NCBI GenBank assembly: GCA_002385805.1
Contig: DGEF01000019.1
Coordinates: 1-33,876 of the forward strand
Origin: Peptococcaceae bacterium UBA3933
GTDB lineage: Bacteria > Bacillota > Peptococcia > Peptococcales > BICA1-8
DNA length: 33,876 nucleotides
Direction: 5' to 3'
Shown: positions 1 through 7,267 of the stretch, one piece after another
Layout: the number at the start of each line of letters is the position of its first letter
Position numbering within the stretch: the first letter of the stretch is position 1
Made by a program: the position numbers and the translations under genes
Notes under the pieces: generated by a model
Databases searched by the model: none
Seen by the model: only the letters and a program-made list of their open reading frames with translations
What the model was told of the DNA's origin: nothing

Positions 1-181
1 TTAAATCTATTAATTCAAAGGTTTTTTGATTATTATAAATCAAGGCTTTCGCACTTACCATTTCCGTATATACTAAACCACAACCCTGTTCTTTGGCAAT
101 GATGCGGAAAGCTTTATCAGTGACTCCCGCCATAGGGGCTAAAACGACAGGGTTAGTGATTTCTACATTGCCTATTTTCAA
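1..181 (-). CDS. dus: tRNA-dihydrouridine synthase (DusB-like), 5' end only
   Basis: This is the first ~60 codons of a gene that leaves the window at base 1. The protein begins MKIGNVEITNPVVLAPMAGV, followed by TDKAFRIIAKEQGCGLVYTE. The APMAGVTD segment and the following YTEMVSAKA match the FMN-binding N-terminus of bacterial tRNA-dihydrouridine synthases, which reduce uridines in the tRNA D-loop. I chose the TTG at 179-181 as start because a GGGGTG ribosome-binding site lies 7 nt upstream and no ATG fits. In many Clostridia and in Bacillus a dus gene lies in this same neighbourhood, downstream of coaX. The 253-bp gap to coaX holds only repeats and no clear promoter. The family call is firm; the DusB subtype is inferred from context. 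Confidence 0.85.
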   Translation of the reverse strand, partial: MKIGNVEITNPVVLAPMAGVTDKAFRIIAKEQGCGLVYTEMVSAKALIYNNQKTFELIDL

Positions 182-434
182 ATTTATAACACCCCGATAT
201 TAGTTTTTAGTTATTAGTGGCTGGTGGCTAGAAAATATTTTTTAATTAAACCACGGATAAACACAGATGAACACTAATATTTCGCCTAACGGCGAAGGTT
301 AAGGTTTAGGTTAAGTCTGAGCTAATTTTTAACCTCAACCATACGACCGTAGGTCGTAGAATCCTAGTCACAAGTCACTAGAAACTAATTTGCTAGCCAC
401 TAAAAACCAGCCACTATATAAATTATGGAGATTG
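182..434. repeat. Intergenic repeat mosaic between coaX and dus
   Basis: This gap holds no gene. It is built from short repeats that recur elsewhere in the window: AGTGGCTGGTGGCTAGAA (about 215-232), CCACGGATAAACACAGATG (about 249-267), a small hairpin CGCCTAACGGCG (about 284-295), GGTTAAGGTT blocks with their complement, a hairpin ACGACCGTAGGTCGT (about 343-357), GTCACAAGTCACTAG (about 367-381), and CTAGCCACTAAAAACCAGCC (about 393-412) in the opposite orientation. The repeated AAGGTTAAGG/CCTCAACC arms are partly complementary, so parts could fold. Confidence 0.7.
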
Positions 435-1202
435 TTATCTGTTTCGTTCATAGATAATCCTTAACCCTTCCAGGGTTAGCAATTTATCTACAACATCTAT
501 GGTTTCTGATTCTTTGGAAAAAAGCTCGGCGATTCCGCCGGTAGCTATAACCCGCGCATCGTCCCTGCCCATCTCCTTTTTAAGCCTTCTGACCAAGCCG
601 TCAACTAAGCCGCAGTACCCATAGATTATACCTGACTGGATAGCATTGATGGTGTTTTTACCGATAACCTTTTTGGGGACTATCAACTCTACTTTGGGAA
701 GCTTAGCGGCTCTTTGGAACAAGGCTTCCATAGAAATGGTCACTCCGGGTGTTATTGCCCCACCTAAATACTCTCCTTTTTGGGAAATACAACAAAAGGT
801 TGTTGCCGTACCAAAGTCCACGATTATTAATGGTCCGCCGTATTTCCGAAAGCCGGCTACTGCATTAACGATACGGTCAGCCCCTACCTCCCGTGGGTTT
901 TCATAAAGGATAGGAATCCCGGTTTTTACTCCAGGACCTATCACCAGGGGTTTAACCTTAAAGTATTTTTTTGCCATTACTTCTAGAGCAGTAATGACCG
1001 GCGGAACAACTGAAGAAATTATAACATCAGTAACTTTATTAAATTCAAGGTTGTGATAATGAAATAAATTCTGTACAAGCATTCCATATTCGTCGGCTGT
1101 TTTCTTTTTGTCTGTAGCTATTCGCCAGTGGGTCAAAAGCTTTTCTCCACTGAATACTCCTAATACTGTATTTGTATTTCCAATATCAAAGGCCAATAAC
1201 AC
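435..1202 (-). CDS. coaX: Type III pantothenate kinase
   Basis: CoaX phosphorylates pantothenate to 4'-phosphopantothenate, the first committed step of coenzyme A synthesis, in the cytoplasm. The ASKHA-fold signature DIGNTNT is at residues 6-12, GADR at about 107-110 and DFGTATT at about 129-135. These are the phosphate and pantothenate motifs of type III enzymes, which are insensitive to CoA feedback and often need a monovalent cation. I start at the GTG at 1200-1202, not the in-frame GTG 9 nt upstream, because AGAGGTG sits 6 nt before it and the resulting MLLAFDIGNTNT matches family N-termini. The product is 255 aa, a normal length. It follows the ECF S-component gene by 15 nt, so the two are probably co-transcribed. 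Confidence 0.95.
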   Translation of the reverse strand: MLLAFDIGNTNTVLGVFSGEKLLTHWRIATDKKKTADEYGMLVQNLFHYHNLEFNKVTDVIISSVVPPVITALEVMAKKYFKVKPLVIGPGVKTGIPILYENPREVGADRIVNAVAGFRKYGGPLIIVDFGTATTFCCISQKGEYLGGAITPGVTISMEALFQRAAKLPKVELIVPKKVIGKNTINAIQSGIIYGYCGLVDGLVRRLKKEMGRDDARVIATGGIAELFSKESETIDVVDKLLTLEGLRIIYERNR

Positions 1203-1217
1203 CCAAGTCACCTCTTT

Positions 1218-1751
1218 TTAGAATTTTTCGCGGTATTTTTTTAATGCCCGAACTAAGGCTACAGTAATTACTATAGCAAGAAGAACCTCGAAAATTGTAT
1301 TATTAATAATAATAACATAAGCCATTTCTAAAGGAAAATAACCAATTAATACTGCTAGACCCAAAAACCCGATAGTATTGGTTAATGTCCCTACAGCTGC
1401 GGCAATTGCCGAAGCCAAAGTGGTATTCCAACGAAAAGCCCAAAAAGCATAATAGGAAAAAACGCCAATTAAGATACGGGGTAGAATTCGAACAATCGGG
1501 TCCGCAGGTATAGCACCGGTAGGGGTTAAAAAGCTGTACAGCCCGAAAATAAAACCTGTGAAAGCACCTACTACCGGCCCTTCTAAGATTGCCGCTAAAA
1601 TTACGGGAATATGCATAATTGTTGCCCTGCCGGCTAAGTTAGGTATAGGGATAAAACCAAGGCCTGTAGCTCCTAAGACAATAGTTACCGCCCCCAACAT
1701 ACCGGCTATAACCATTTTTCTCGTACCGATTTTAATATTAACATTTTCCAT
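1218..1751 (-). CDS. ECF transporter S component, probably for pantothenate or a precursor
   Basis: This 177-aa protein is very hydrophobic, with about five or six membrane segments and a short basic N-terminus (MENVNIKIGTRKMVIAGMLG). The glycine- and proline-rich loop with PNLAGRATIMHIPVILAAI and the EGPVVGAFTGFIFGL segment are typical of substrate-binding S components of energy-coupling-factor vitamin transporters. S components work with a shared EcfA/EcfA'/EcfT module encoded elsewhere. The gene lies 15 nt upstream of coaX in the same transcript, so pantothenate uptake (PanT-like) is the best inference. The sequence alone does not prove the substrate. The ribosome-binding site GAGGAGGT is 7 nt before the ATG. 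Confidence 0.8.
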   Translation of the reverse strand: MENVNIKIGTRKMVIAGMLGAVTIVLGATGLGFIPIPNLAGRATIMHIPVILAAILEGPVVGAFTGFIFGLYSFLTPTGAIPADPIVRILPRILIGVFSYYAFWAFRWNTTLASAIAAAVGTLTNTIGFLGLAVLIGYFPLEMAYVIIINNTIFEVLLAIVITVALVRALKKYREKF

Positions 1752-1775
1752 TATTATTACCTCCTCATTAATAAT

Positions 1776-1920
1776 TCGCCTGACGGCAAAGGTTAAGGTT
1801 GAGGCTAAGTCCGGGTTAATTATCGGGTCTTAAATCTGGTTTGCTTCACCTTCTTAACCTTAACCTCAATCATACGACCGTAGGTCTTAGAAATCCAGCC
1901 ACTAAAAACTAGCCACTTAA
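1776..1920. repeat. Intergenic repeat mosaic downstream of bioY
   Basis: This is a diverged second copy of the dus-coaX mosaic. It contains the CGCCTGACGGC mini-hairpin, GGTTAAGGTTGAGGCTAAG, a complementary CTTAACCTTAACCTCAA, CATACGACCGTAGGTC, and CCAGCCACTAAAAACTAGCC. The shared order of pieces shows that a composite element, not isolated motifs, was duplicated. Confidence 0.65.
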
Positions 1921-1921
1921 C

Positions 1922-1957
1922 AAAAAAGAGTTGGGTTATTATTATCCCCAACTCTTT
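1922..1957 (-). terminator. Intrinsic terminator of bioY
   Basis: On the minus strand AAAGAGTTGGG and CCCAACTCTTT form an 11-bp stem with an AT-rich loop, followed by a run of T residues. It lies just after the bioY stop codon. Confidence 0.9.
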
Positions 1958-1970
1958 AGAAACAAACTAA

Positions 1971-2555
1971 TCAACTTTTACTCTGGCTGTGGCTAAGTTC
2001 TACACTTTTGTTCATTCTTTCGTAAATTGTTTTGCCTACAACTACTCCTAAGGCTGCTTTTACGAAATCCAGTACAATATAGAGCCCCATCATAGCCGTT
2101 ACCTGGAAAAAGGTAAGGGCTTGCCCCAGATAAAAATTAAATATTATATACATCCAGGGTAAACCAATTACATAGGTAGCTATTATCCCACTAAACATGG
2201 CCAAACTAAAGGTTAACCATCCTGGTTTTTCTTGGCTGTGAACAATATACCCACTCACATAAGCAGCTGCCGGAAAAGCCAACAGGAAACCGAAAGACGG
2301 TTTAAACACGTAAGTTATTCCTCCGAAAGGAGGGGAAGCCAGCACCGGTACTCCGCTTAGACCCACTAAAACGTAAACAATCATACTTAGTGCACCTAAT
2401 CGGGGTCCGATTAACACTCCGGCCAGCATAGACAATAAAGGCAATAAGCTAAAAGGAATTACATCAGGTGGCCATATTTTAGAAATAAAAGCACCTACTG
2501 CCATCAGAGCAGCAAAAAACGCAACTAACACCATTTCCCGAACAGATAACTTCAA
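1971..2555 (-). CDS. bioY: Biotin transporter S component BioY
   Basis: BioY is the membrane substrate-binding component of ECF-type biotin uptake. The protein has about six hydrophobic segments. The stretch GLSGVPVLASPPFGG followed by KPSFGFLLAFPAAAYVSG is the conserved BioY core. I favour the TTG at 2553-2555 (MKLSVREMVLVAFF, 194 aa), which has GAGGGAG 8 nt upstream and gives the usual BioY N-terminus. The in-frame ATG at 2595-2597 would add 14 residues but has no ribosome-binding site and lies next to repeat-like DNA. No other biotin gene is visible in the window, which fits a biotin importer. A strong promoter with a BirA-like operator lies upstream. Confidence 0.92.
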   Translation of the reverse strand: MKLSVREMVLVAFFAALMAVGAFISKIWPPDVIPFSLLPLLSMLAGVLIGPRLGALSMIVYVLVGLSGVPVLASPPFGGITYVFKPSFGFLLAFPAAAYVSGYIVHSQEKPGWLTFSLAMFSGIIATYVIGLPWMYIIFNFYLGQALTFFQVTAMMGLYIVLDFVKAALGVVVGKTIYERMNKSVELSHSQSKS

Positions 2556-2654
2556 CTTATACACTCCCTCTTGAGGAGAGGGGAGTTTCACGCTCATCAG
2601 GATTCTAACCTACTCGCTCACTCTCCCACTCGCCCACTGTTTAATGCTACTCTG

Positions 2655-2683
2655 ATTATAGTTGAGGATATTCACTTTGTCAA
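2655..2683 (-). promoter_or_regulatory. Sigma-A promoter of bioY
   Basis: The minus strand shows TTGACA (2678-2683), a 17-bp spacer and TATAAT (2655-2660), both hexamers matching consensus exactly. It is about 100 nt upstream of the preferred bioY start. Confidence 0.85.
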
Positions 2684-2705
2684 CCTATTAATTTTTACGG
2701 TTAAC
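2677..2705. promoter_or_regulatory. BirA-like operator overlapping the bioY -35 box
   Basis: The dyad TTGTCAACC (2677-2685), 13 bp, GGTTAAC (2699-2705) resembles the biotin-protein-ligase/repressor site of Gram-positive bacteria (a TTGTTAACC-like half-site and its inverted partner). It overlaps the -35 hexamer, where a repressor would block RNA polymerase. Assignment to BirA rests on this pattern plus the identity of the downstream gene. Confidence 0.65.
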
Positions 2706-2724
2706 GAAAATATTTTCTTAAAAT

Positions 2725-2756
2725 AAAAAACCTTCCGGACAAAGAAACCAGAAGGT
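2725..2756 (-). terminator. Intrinsic terminator of the small RNA
   Basis: On the minus strand ACCTTCTGG and CCGGAAGGT pair around the loop TTTCTTTGT, followed by six T residues. It ends the transcript that starts near 2888 and precedes the separate bioY promoter. Confidence 0.88.
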
Positions 2757-2888
2757 CTATTCGGCACTATACAACCCTTATCACCTCCCGTCTCGGTCCA
2801 CTACGGCTCCAAGCGGTATACTTTTTTCCTTTAAAACCACTAACTTATTTAACAGAGTAACCATACAAGGCATATGCTCTCGTTGGCC
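2725..2888 (-). ncRNA. Unidentified structured small RNA of about 164 nt
   Basis: A transcript from a good promoter (start near 2888) to an intrinsic terminator (2725-2756) has no convincing reading frame. Near its 5' end AGAGCATAT pairs with GTATG plus CTCT to form a hairpin. Centrally CTTGG/CCGAG, or alternatively CCGCT/AGTGG and CCGT/ACGG, can pair as competing helices. Because bioY has its own promoter downstream, this looks like an independent small RNA rather than a bioY riboswitch. Length and context would allow a 6S-like RNA, but I could not draw the 6S long-hairpin-with-bubble structure. It also does not match T-box, TPP, SAM, cobalamin or SRP signatures that I know. A terminator-controlled riboswitch remains possible. 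Confidence 0.5.
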
Positions 2889-2894
2889 TATATA

Positions 2895-2923
2895 ATTATA
2901 ACATTGCCTAATCAAAGAAACAA
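2895..2923 (-). promoter_or_regulatory. Promoter of the small RNA
   Basis: The minus strand has TTGTTT (2918-2923), 17 bp, and a consensus TATAAT (2895-2900). The predicted start is the G at about 2888. Confidence 0.7.
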
Positions 2924-2935
2924 TCATTTTTTATC

Positions 2936-2969
2936 AAAAAAAGTAGAGCTATAGGAACTCTACTTTTTT
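2936..2969 (-). terminator. Terminator after the thioesterase gene
   Basis: AAGTAGAG and CTCTACTT form a stem flanked by A and T runs on both sides, so it could work in either direction. It lies 12 nt past the thioesterase stop and closes the aminotransferase-thioesterase operon. Confidence 0.85.
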
Positions 2970-2980
2970 CCTCCCTTATA

Positions 2981-3379
2981 TTACCGGCTAATTTTCCCTT
3001 GTGTTTTTTCCAAGAATTTATCCACCTCTATTATGTACCTGGTATGAGTGCCTTCCCCGACCAGTTCTTTTTCATCAAAAGCTTGCACGGTAAAGAATAA
3101 TTTTTTGCCGTCTATTTCTTTTAATAATGCCTTGGCTGTTACTTTCATGCCCACCGGAGTAGCTTTAAGGTGCTTTACATCCAGGTGTATGCCTACAGTA
3201 GCATAACCTTCAGGTAACAGGTGGTCTACTGCATTTACCGCAGCATTTTCCATAAGGCCCACCATAGCGGGAGTGGCATAAACCTCTATGCTGCCACTGC
3301 CATATTTTTTGGCCGTATTTTCCTGAGTAGCCGGTTCCTGAGCTTGTCCTTCAAGGCCGGGTGTTAATTTTATCTCCAT
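2981..3379 (-). CDS. Hot-dog fold acyl-CoA thioesterase, fluoroacetyl-CoA thioesterase (FlK)-like
   Basis: This 132-aa single hot-dog domain protein resembles the FlK branch of thioesterases, which hydrolyse short acyl-CoA esters in the cytoplasm. From the chosen start, Thr36, Glu44 and His70 fall in YATPAMVGLMENAA and HLDVKHL. Their spacing (8 and 26 residues) equals that of the FlK catalytic triad Thr42/Glu50/His76 as I recall it. I prefer the ATG at 3377-3379, with GGGAGG 10 nt upstream, over the TTG two codons earlier, which would be only 4 nt from it. It starts directly after the aminotransferase stop and shares its terminator. The natural substrate is unknown; fluoroacetyl-CoA itself is unlikely, and an aromatic or short-chain acyl-CoA is a guess from the neighbour. 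Confidence 0.75.
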   Translation of the reverse strand: MEIKLTPGLEGQAQEPATQENTAKKYGSGSIEVYATPAMVGLMENAAVNAVDHLLPEGYATVGIHLDVKHLKATPVGMKVTAKALLKEIDGKKLFFTVQAFDEKELVGEGTHTRYIIEVDKFLEKTQGKISR

Positions 3380-3385
3380 TAGCAA

Positions 3386-4627
3386 TTAACCTCCCAGTTC
3401 ATCTTTAGCTTTTTTGATCTTTGTAGCCATGCCTTTTATTTTTTCAGCCGGAATGGCACAGATAGCAATTCTTAGTCCCCGTTTCAGCGGTACAATAAAG
3501 AGATTTTCTTCCTGAAGCTTTAAAGCAATTTCCTTAGCTTTGACGGTAGGTACCGTTATAAAAAAGCCTGCATGATAAGGACAAACCTCTAATCCTACGG
3601 TATTTGCTTCTTCCAGAAATGTTTTGGCCCGCTGTTCTAAACTTAAACGGTATTCCTCTCTTTCTTGATTAACCCGGGCCATCAACTCCGGATTTTTACC
3701 TAATTCCTCTAAACACCGCATTGCACTTCTGGTACCGTTAGACCAGGTTGCCCGGTTAGAATACTGATTCACGTTATAAAATTCAGCAATGACATCTTTA
3801 TCTGAACTAATACCGATCATACAACCGCTGCGATACCCATACATAGTATAACCTTTAGACATACTAAAACCTACGATAACTAAAAGATTGGCAGGTAAAT
3901 TGCTAAACAACCGGAAGAATTTGCGGCTGCCGGGAGGAGCAAAATCCAAGTAAGCTATATCCACAAAGAGAATAAAATTATTTTCTTGGTTTTCAGCAAG
4001 TCCCTTCAAGCCCTCCACTAATTGTTCCCACTCTTCATAAGTTAAGCTATACCCGGTAGGATTGTGGGCAGGAGAGTTGATTATCAATAATACGTTTTGC
4101 TGAACCTGGCTTAAATTTTTTACTTTTTCCAAACAGGCTTGTAGATTAAAATTACCCTGCTCATCAAAAGTGGGGAAAGTGTCTAAATTCCGCAACATCT
4201 CCCTAGCCATGGTCCGATAAGGTCCCCAAAACCAGTCTGTTGTTAAATAGGTATCACCTTCGTTGGTGTAATTCCAAATAGCATGGTGAATCGCTCCCGT
4301 GCCGCCAGGTGTGGCTATACCGGCCAAATATGCATCAGGCTTATATTCCTGAAAGGTTACATTAATGGCTGTTTCAATAAAGCCGGGCAACCCGGCAATG
4401 GGGGCATAAGCCGCCGTATCTTCAAAGGGTAGACCGGCCAAAGTTTGGGCAACTGTAGGTAATGTAATTAAATTACCTTGAGGGTCCAAAAAAGCCCCGA
4501 TAGAAGCATTTACTATATTTTCTTTACCAACGATTTTGGCTTTAGCCTGAGCTGCATGGCTTACGGCAAAAATTTCATCCTGTTCACTTTTTCCTTGGGC
4601 GTGTTTGGCAACTAAAGATTTACTCAT
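3386..4627 (-). CDS. Class I pyridoxal-phosphate aminotransferase, aromatic/aspartate type
   Basis: This 413-aa fold-type I transaminase carries NSPAHNPTGYS, the family Asn motif, FVDIAYLDF, with the cofactor-binding Asp and Tyr, and GFSMSKGYTMYGYRSG, with the Schiff-base lysine and the downstream substrate arginine. The N-terminal part holds the cofactor-phosphate loop TPGGTGAIHHA. The overall style is that of the aspartate/aromatic branch (TyrB/AspC-like), and the exact amino donor is not decidable here. The reading frame extends 21 codons further to 4690, but that segment is repeat DNA. I start at the ATG at 4625-4627 because GGGAGTG sits 5 nt upstream. It is directly followed by the thioesterase gene, implying a joint role in amino-acid or acyl-CoA metabolism. 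Confidence 0.88.
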   Translation of the reverse strand: MSKSLVAKHAQGKSEQDEIFAVSHAAQAKAKIVGKENIVNASIGAFLDPQGNLITLPTVAQTLAGLPFEDTAAYAPIAGLPGFIETAINVTFQEYKPDAYLAGIATPGGTGAIHHAIWNYTNEGDTYLTTDWFWGPYRTMAREMLRNLDTFPTFDEQGNFNLQACLEKVKNLSQVQQNVLLIINSPAHNPTGYSLTYEEWEQLVEGLKGLAENQENNFILFVDIAYLDFAPPGSRKFFRLFSNLPANLLVIVGFSMSKGYTMYGYRSGCMIGISSDKDVIAEFYNVNQYSNRATWSNGTRSAMRCLEELGKNPELMARVNQEREEYRLSLEQRAKTFLEEANTVGLEVCPYHAGFFITVPTVKAKEIALKLQEENLFIVPLKRGLRIAICAIPAEKIKGMATKIKKAKDELGG

Positions 4628-4639
4628 CTTATCACTCCC

Positions 4640-4735
4640 TTTCATTGGCTTCTGGGTTAAATTCTTTGTCAGAAATAAAGAATCTGACAAGGAATGTTTA
4701 CTATAAAGAGAAATCTGACAAAAAAGAATTGCTGT
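4640..4735. repeat. GTCAGA/TCTGAC hairpin repeat in the aminotransferase leader
   Basis: ATTCTTTGTCAGA (4661-4673) and TCTGACAAGGAAT (4683-4695) form an inverted repeat with a 9-nt loop. The left side continues into CTTCTGGGTTAA, and another TCTGACAAAAAAGAATT follows at about 4714. The same parts occur at 21199-21256 and 32714-32870. The element lies in the 5' leader of the aminotransferase gene. Confidence 0.7.
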
Positions 4736-4750
4736 TTAATAGAGGTGTTT

Positions 4751-4782
4751 AAAAAAGAAACTGCCTGCGGCAGTTTCTTTTT
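4751..4782 (-). terminator. Intrinsic terminator of ndk
   Basis: GAAACTGCC and GGCAGTTTC form a stem with poly-A/poly-T flanks on both sides, immediately after (and touching) the ndk stop codon. It closes the ftsH-ndk unit. Confidence 0.9.
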
Positions 4783-5197
4783 AGTCTACAAGTTCATCCT
4801 CACTAAAATAAATAGCTATTTCTCTTTGGGCACTGTCCGGGCTATCAGATCCATGAATGATATTCATGCTTATATCTTGGGCATAATCGCCTCTGATTGT
4901 GCCCGGTTGAGCTTCTAAGGGATTTGTTGCCCCGTTAATTTTACGGACTTCACTAATTACACTGTTTCCTTCCAGAACCATTGCTACTACCGGCCCGCTG
5001 GTAATATACTCAACTAATTCAGGATAAAAAGGCTTACCTATATGTTCTTCATAATGCTTTGCAGCTAATTCTTCTGTTACCTGCAAAAGTTTTAGCCCTT
5101 TAATTTTAAAGCCTTTTCTTTCAAACCTTTGCAAAATTTCACCTACTAAACCTCTTTGTACCCCATCGGGCTTAATCATGACAAATGTTTTTTCCAT
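4781..5197 (-). CDS. ndk: Nucleoside diphosphate kinase
   Basis: Ndk transfers the gamma-phosphate of ATP to nucleoside diphosphates through a phosphohistidine intermediate, balancing NTP and dNTP pools. The active-site histidine is His115 in NIIHGSDS, and the N-terminal KTFVMIKPDGVQRG is the family signature. At 138 aa it has the usual bacterial single-domain length. The ATG is preceded by GGGAGAG at 7 nt. It follows ftsH by only 2 nt, so the two are co-transcribed. B. subtilis does not have ndk next to ftsH, so this pairing is a lineage-specific rearrangement. Confidence 0.97.
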   Translation of the reverse strand: MEKTFVMIKPDGVQRGLVGEILQRFERKGFKIKGLKLLQVTEELAAKHYEEHIGKPFYPELVEYITSGPVVAMVLEGNSVISEVRKINGATNPLEAQPGTIRGDYAQDISMNIIHGSDSPDSAQREIAIYFSEDELVD

Positions 5198-5199
5198 TG

Positions 5200-7149
5200 C
5201 TAATCTCTCCCAATAAAAGTTATTTTTACAGTATTTTCTCCCTGCTCTTCCGGAATTACTCCTGGATCAGGTACATTAATCACTTCTTCATCTGATTTAA
5301 TAGTTTCTTCAGGAGTACGGCTGTCGTCTTTGCGTTTTGGTGAATCTGTTACTTTTTTCATTAGTTCAGCAAATTCATCAGCTTCAATAGTTTCTTTTTC
5401 CATTAAGGTTTCAGCGATTAAATGAAGTTTATCGAGATTATCCCGTAAAAGCTGCTCTGCCCTCTTATAGGACTCTTCCATAATCCGGCGCACTTCTTTG
5501 TCGATAGCGAATGCAACTGCTTCACTGTAGTTGCGATCCCGGGCTATATCCCGACCCAGGAATACCTGTTCCTGTTTATTACCAAAGGTCATGGGGCCCA
5601 GTTCATCGGACATACCCCATTCGGTAATCATTTTCCTTACGGTAGCAGTAGCCCGCTCTAAGTCATTTTGAGCACCGGTGCTAATCTCATTTAAAACCAA
5701 CTGCTCGGCCACTCTTCCTCCCAGCATCATGGTTATTTGGTCTAAAAGCTGGGAACGAGTCATGTAGTTTCTATCCTCCCGAGGCAGAAGCAAAGTATAC
5801 CCACCGGCTCGGCCACGAGGGATAATAGAAACTTTATGCAATGGGTCACAGTGGGGTAATAGCTCTGCTACAAGAGCGTGACCGGCTTCATGGTAGGAAA
5901 CGATTTTCTTTTCAAATTCGCTGATGACCCGGGATTTTTTCTCCGGACCCGCTATTACCCGTTCAATTGATTGTTCTAAATCAATCATATTGATTTGATT
6001 TTTATTCTTTCTGGCAGCTAAAAGAGCCGCCTCATTAACTAAGTTTGCCAAGTCAGCTCCGGTAAACCCTGGAGTGCCTCTGGCCAGCACACCTAAGTCT
6101 ACATCATCAGCCAAAGGTTTACCACGTACATGAACTTTTAAGATTTGTTCTCTACCTTTCACATCAGGTCTATCAACGGTTATCTGACGGTCGAAACGCC
6201 CCGGACGTAAAAGGGCAGGGTCTAAAATATCCGGTCTGTTGGTAGCGGCAATAATGATTATACCTTCATTAACATTAAAACCGTCCATTTCTACCAATAG
6301 CTGGTTTAGAGTCTGCTCTCTTTCATCATGCCCGCCGCCTAAGCCCGCACCACGTTGACGTCCCACAGCATCAATCTCATCTATAAAAACGATACAAGGG
6401 GAGTTTTTCTTGGCCTGATCGAATAAATCACGAACACGGGATGCCCCAACACCCACAAACATTTCCACAAAATCAGAACCACTGATACTGAAAAAGGGAA
6501 CTCCTGCCTCTCCGGCTACGGCGCGAGCCAATAAAGTCTTACCCGTTCCCGGAGGTCCGAATAGTAGCACACCTTTAGGAATTTTAGCACCTAATTCAGT
6601 AAATTTTTTCGGGTATTTAAGGAATTCCACTACTTCTTCCAATTCCTCTTTTACCTCGTCAACTCCGGCTACATCGGCAAAGGTTACTTTGTTTTTATCA
6701 TCAGCATGAAGCCTGGCTCTACTTTTACCAAACTGCATTACACGACCGCCGCCACCCTGGGTTTGCTGCATCATAAAGAAGAAAACACCGATCAACAATA
6801 AAACCGGCAACAAGGTGGATAAAAGGGAAGTCCACCAGGGCGGTGTTGGAGTGGGTTCCTGATCAAATTCTACTCCGTTAGCTAATAAAAGGTCTACTAC
6901 CTGTTCCGATTTAGGAGCTTCAATAGTAAAAGATTCTCCTTTGACAGTTGTACCTGATAACTCCTGATAGGTATCATAAGTAACTATCTTTACTTCTTTA
7001 ATTTGACCTGTTTCTACTGCTTCTACGAACTCTGAATACTTTTCAAATGGAGTCGCAATCTGTTGCGGTGTATTGGACCAGCGCAGTACAGAAACAGCGA
7101 TTAAAACTATTAATAAATAAATGGCCAGGTTTTTAAAGACTCTGTTCAA
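5200..7149 (-). CDS. ftsH: ATP-dependent zinc metalloprotease FtsH
   Basis: FtsH is a membrane-anchored AAA+ protease that degrades misfolded membrane proteins and short-lived regulators. In B. subtilis it is needed for efficient sporulation. Membrane segments lie at about residues 7-24 and 107-127. Walker A (GPPGTGKT) is at 198-205, the Walker B region (FIDEIDAVGRQRG) at about 255-267, and the zinc motif HEAGH at 420-424. The length of 649 aa is typical. The start is a TTG (7147-7149) with GAGGAGG 7 nt upstream and no competing ATG. A TATAAT-containing promoter candidate lies about 90 nt upstream. The hpt gene that usually sits between tilS and ftsH is missing. Confidence 0.97.
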   Translation of the reverse strand: MNRVFKNLAIYLLIVLIAVSVLRWSNTPQQIATPFEKYSEFVEAVETGQIKEVKIVTYDTYQELSGTTVKGESFTIEAPKSEQVVDLLLANGVEFDQEPTPTPPWWTSLLSTLLPVLLLIGVFFFMMQQTQGGGGRVMQFGKSRARLHADDKNKVTFADVAGVDEVKEELEEVVEFLKYPKKFTELGAKIPKGVLLFGPPGTGKTLLARAVAGEAGVPFFSISGSDFVEMFVGVGASRVRDLFDQAKKNSPCIVFIDEIDAVGRQRGAGLGGGHDEREQTLNQLLVEMDGFNVNEGIIIIAATNRPDILDPALLRPGRFDRQITVDRPDVKGREQILKVHVRGKPLADDVDLGVLARGTPGFTGADLANLVNEAALLAARKNKNQINMIDLEQSIERVIAGPEKKSRVISEFEKKIVSYHEAGHALVAELLPHCDPLHKVSIIPRGRAGGYTLLLPREDRNYMTRSQLLDQITMMLGGRVAEQLVLNEISTGAQNDLERATATVRKMITEWGMSDELGPMTFGNKQEQVFLGRDIARDRNYSEAVAFAIDKEVRRIMEESYKRAEQLLRDNLDKLHLIAETLMEKETIEADEFAELMKKVTDSPKRKDDSRTPEETIKSDEEVINVPDPGVIPEEQGENTVKITFIGRD

Positions 7150-7238
7150 AAATGTGCCTCCTCTCGCATCCGTCTTTAAAAATAGACTTAAATGGTCATA
7201 TTTTCGTTTCTATAATGAAATAATTTCGACACCCGATC

Positions 7239-7267
7239 ATTATATTCTCAACGAAAAAGTATATGAA
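7239..7267 (-). promoter_or_regulatory. Candidate ftsH promoter
   Basis: On the minus strand TTCATA (7262-7267), 17 bp and TATAAT (7239-7244) form a sigma-A-like promoter with a weak -35. A perfect Spo0A-box heptamer (TGTCGAA, minus strand, within 7224-7231) lies next to the predicted start. One such heptamer by chance in a window this size is not surprising. Confidence 0.45.

Noticed and set aside
2556..2888. Biotin- or other metabolite-sensing riboswitch controlling bioY
   Set aside because: The structured RNA ends at its own terminator and bioY has a separate, consensus promoter with an operator, so a stand-alone RNA is the simpler reading. It is not fully excluded.
4628..4690. N-terminal extension of the aminotransferase (start at 4690)
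   Set aside because: The extra 21 codons are repeat DNA, and a good ribosome-binding site precedes the internal ATG at 4625-4627.
7224..7231. Spo0A box regulating ftsH
   Set aside because: The heptamer TGTCGAA is exact, but it lies over the predicted start site and one or more such matches are expected by chance in a window of this size.
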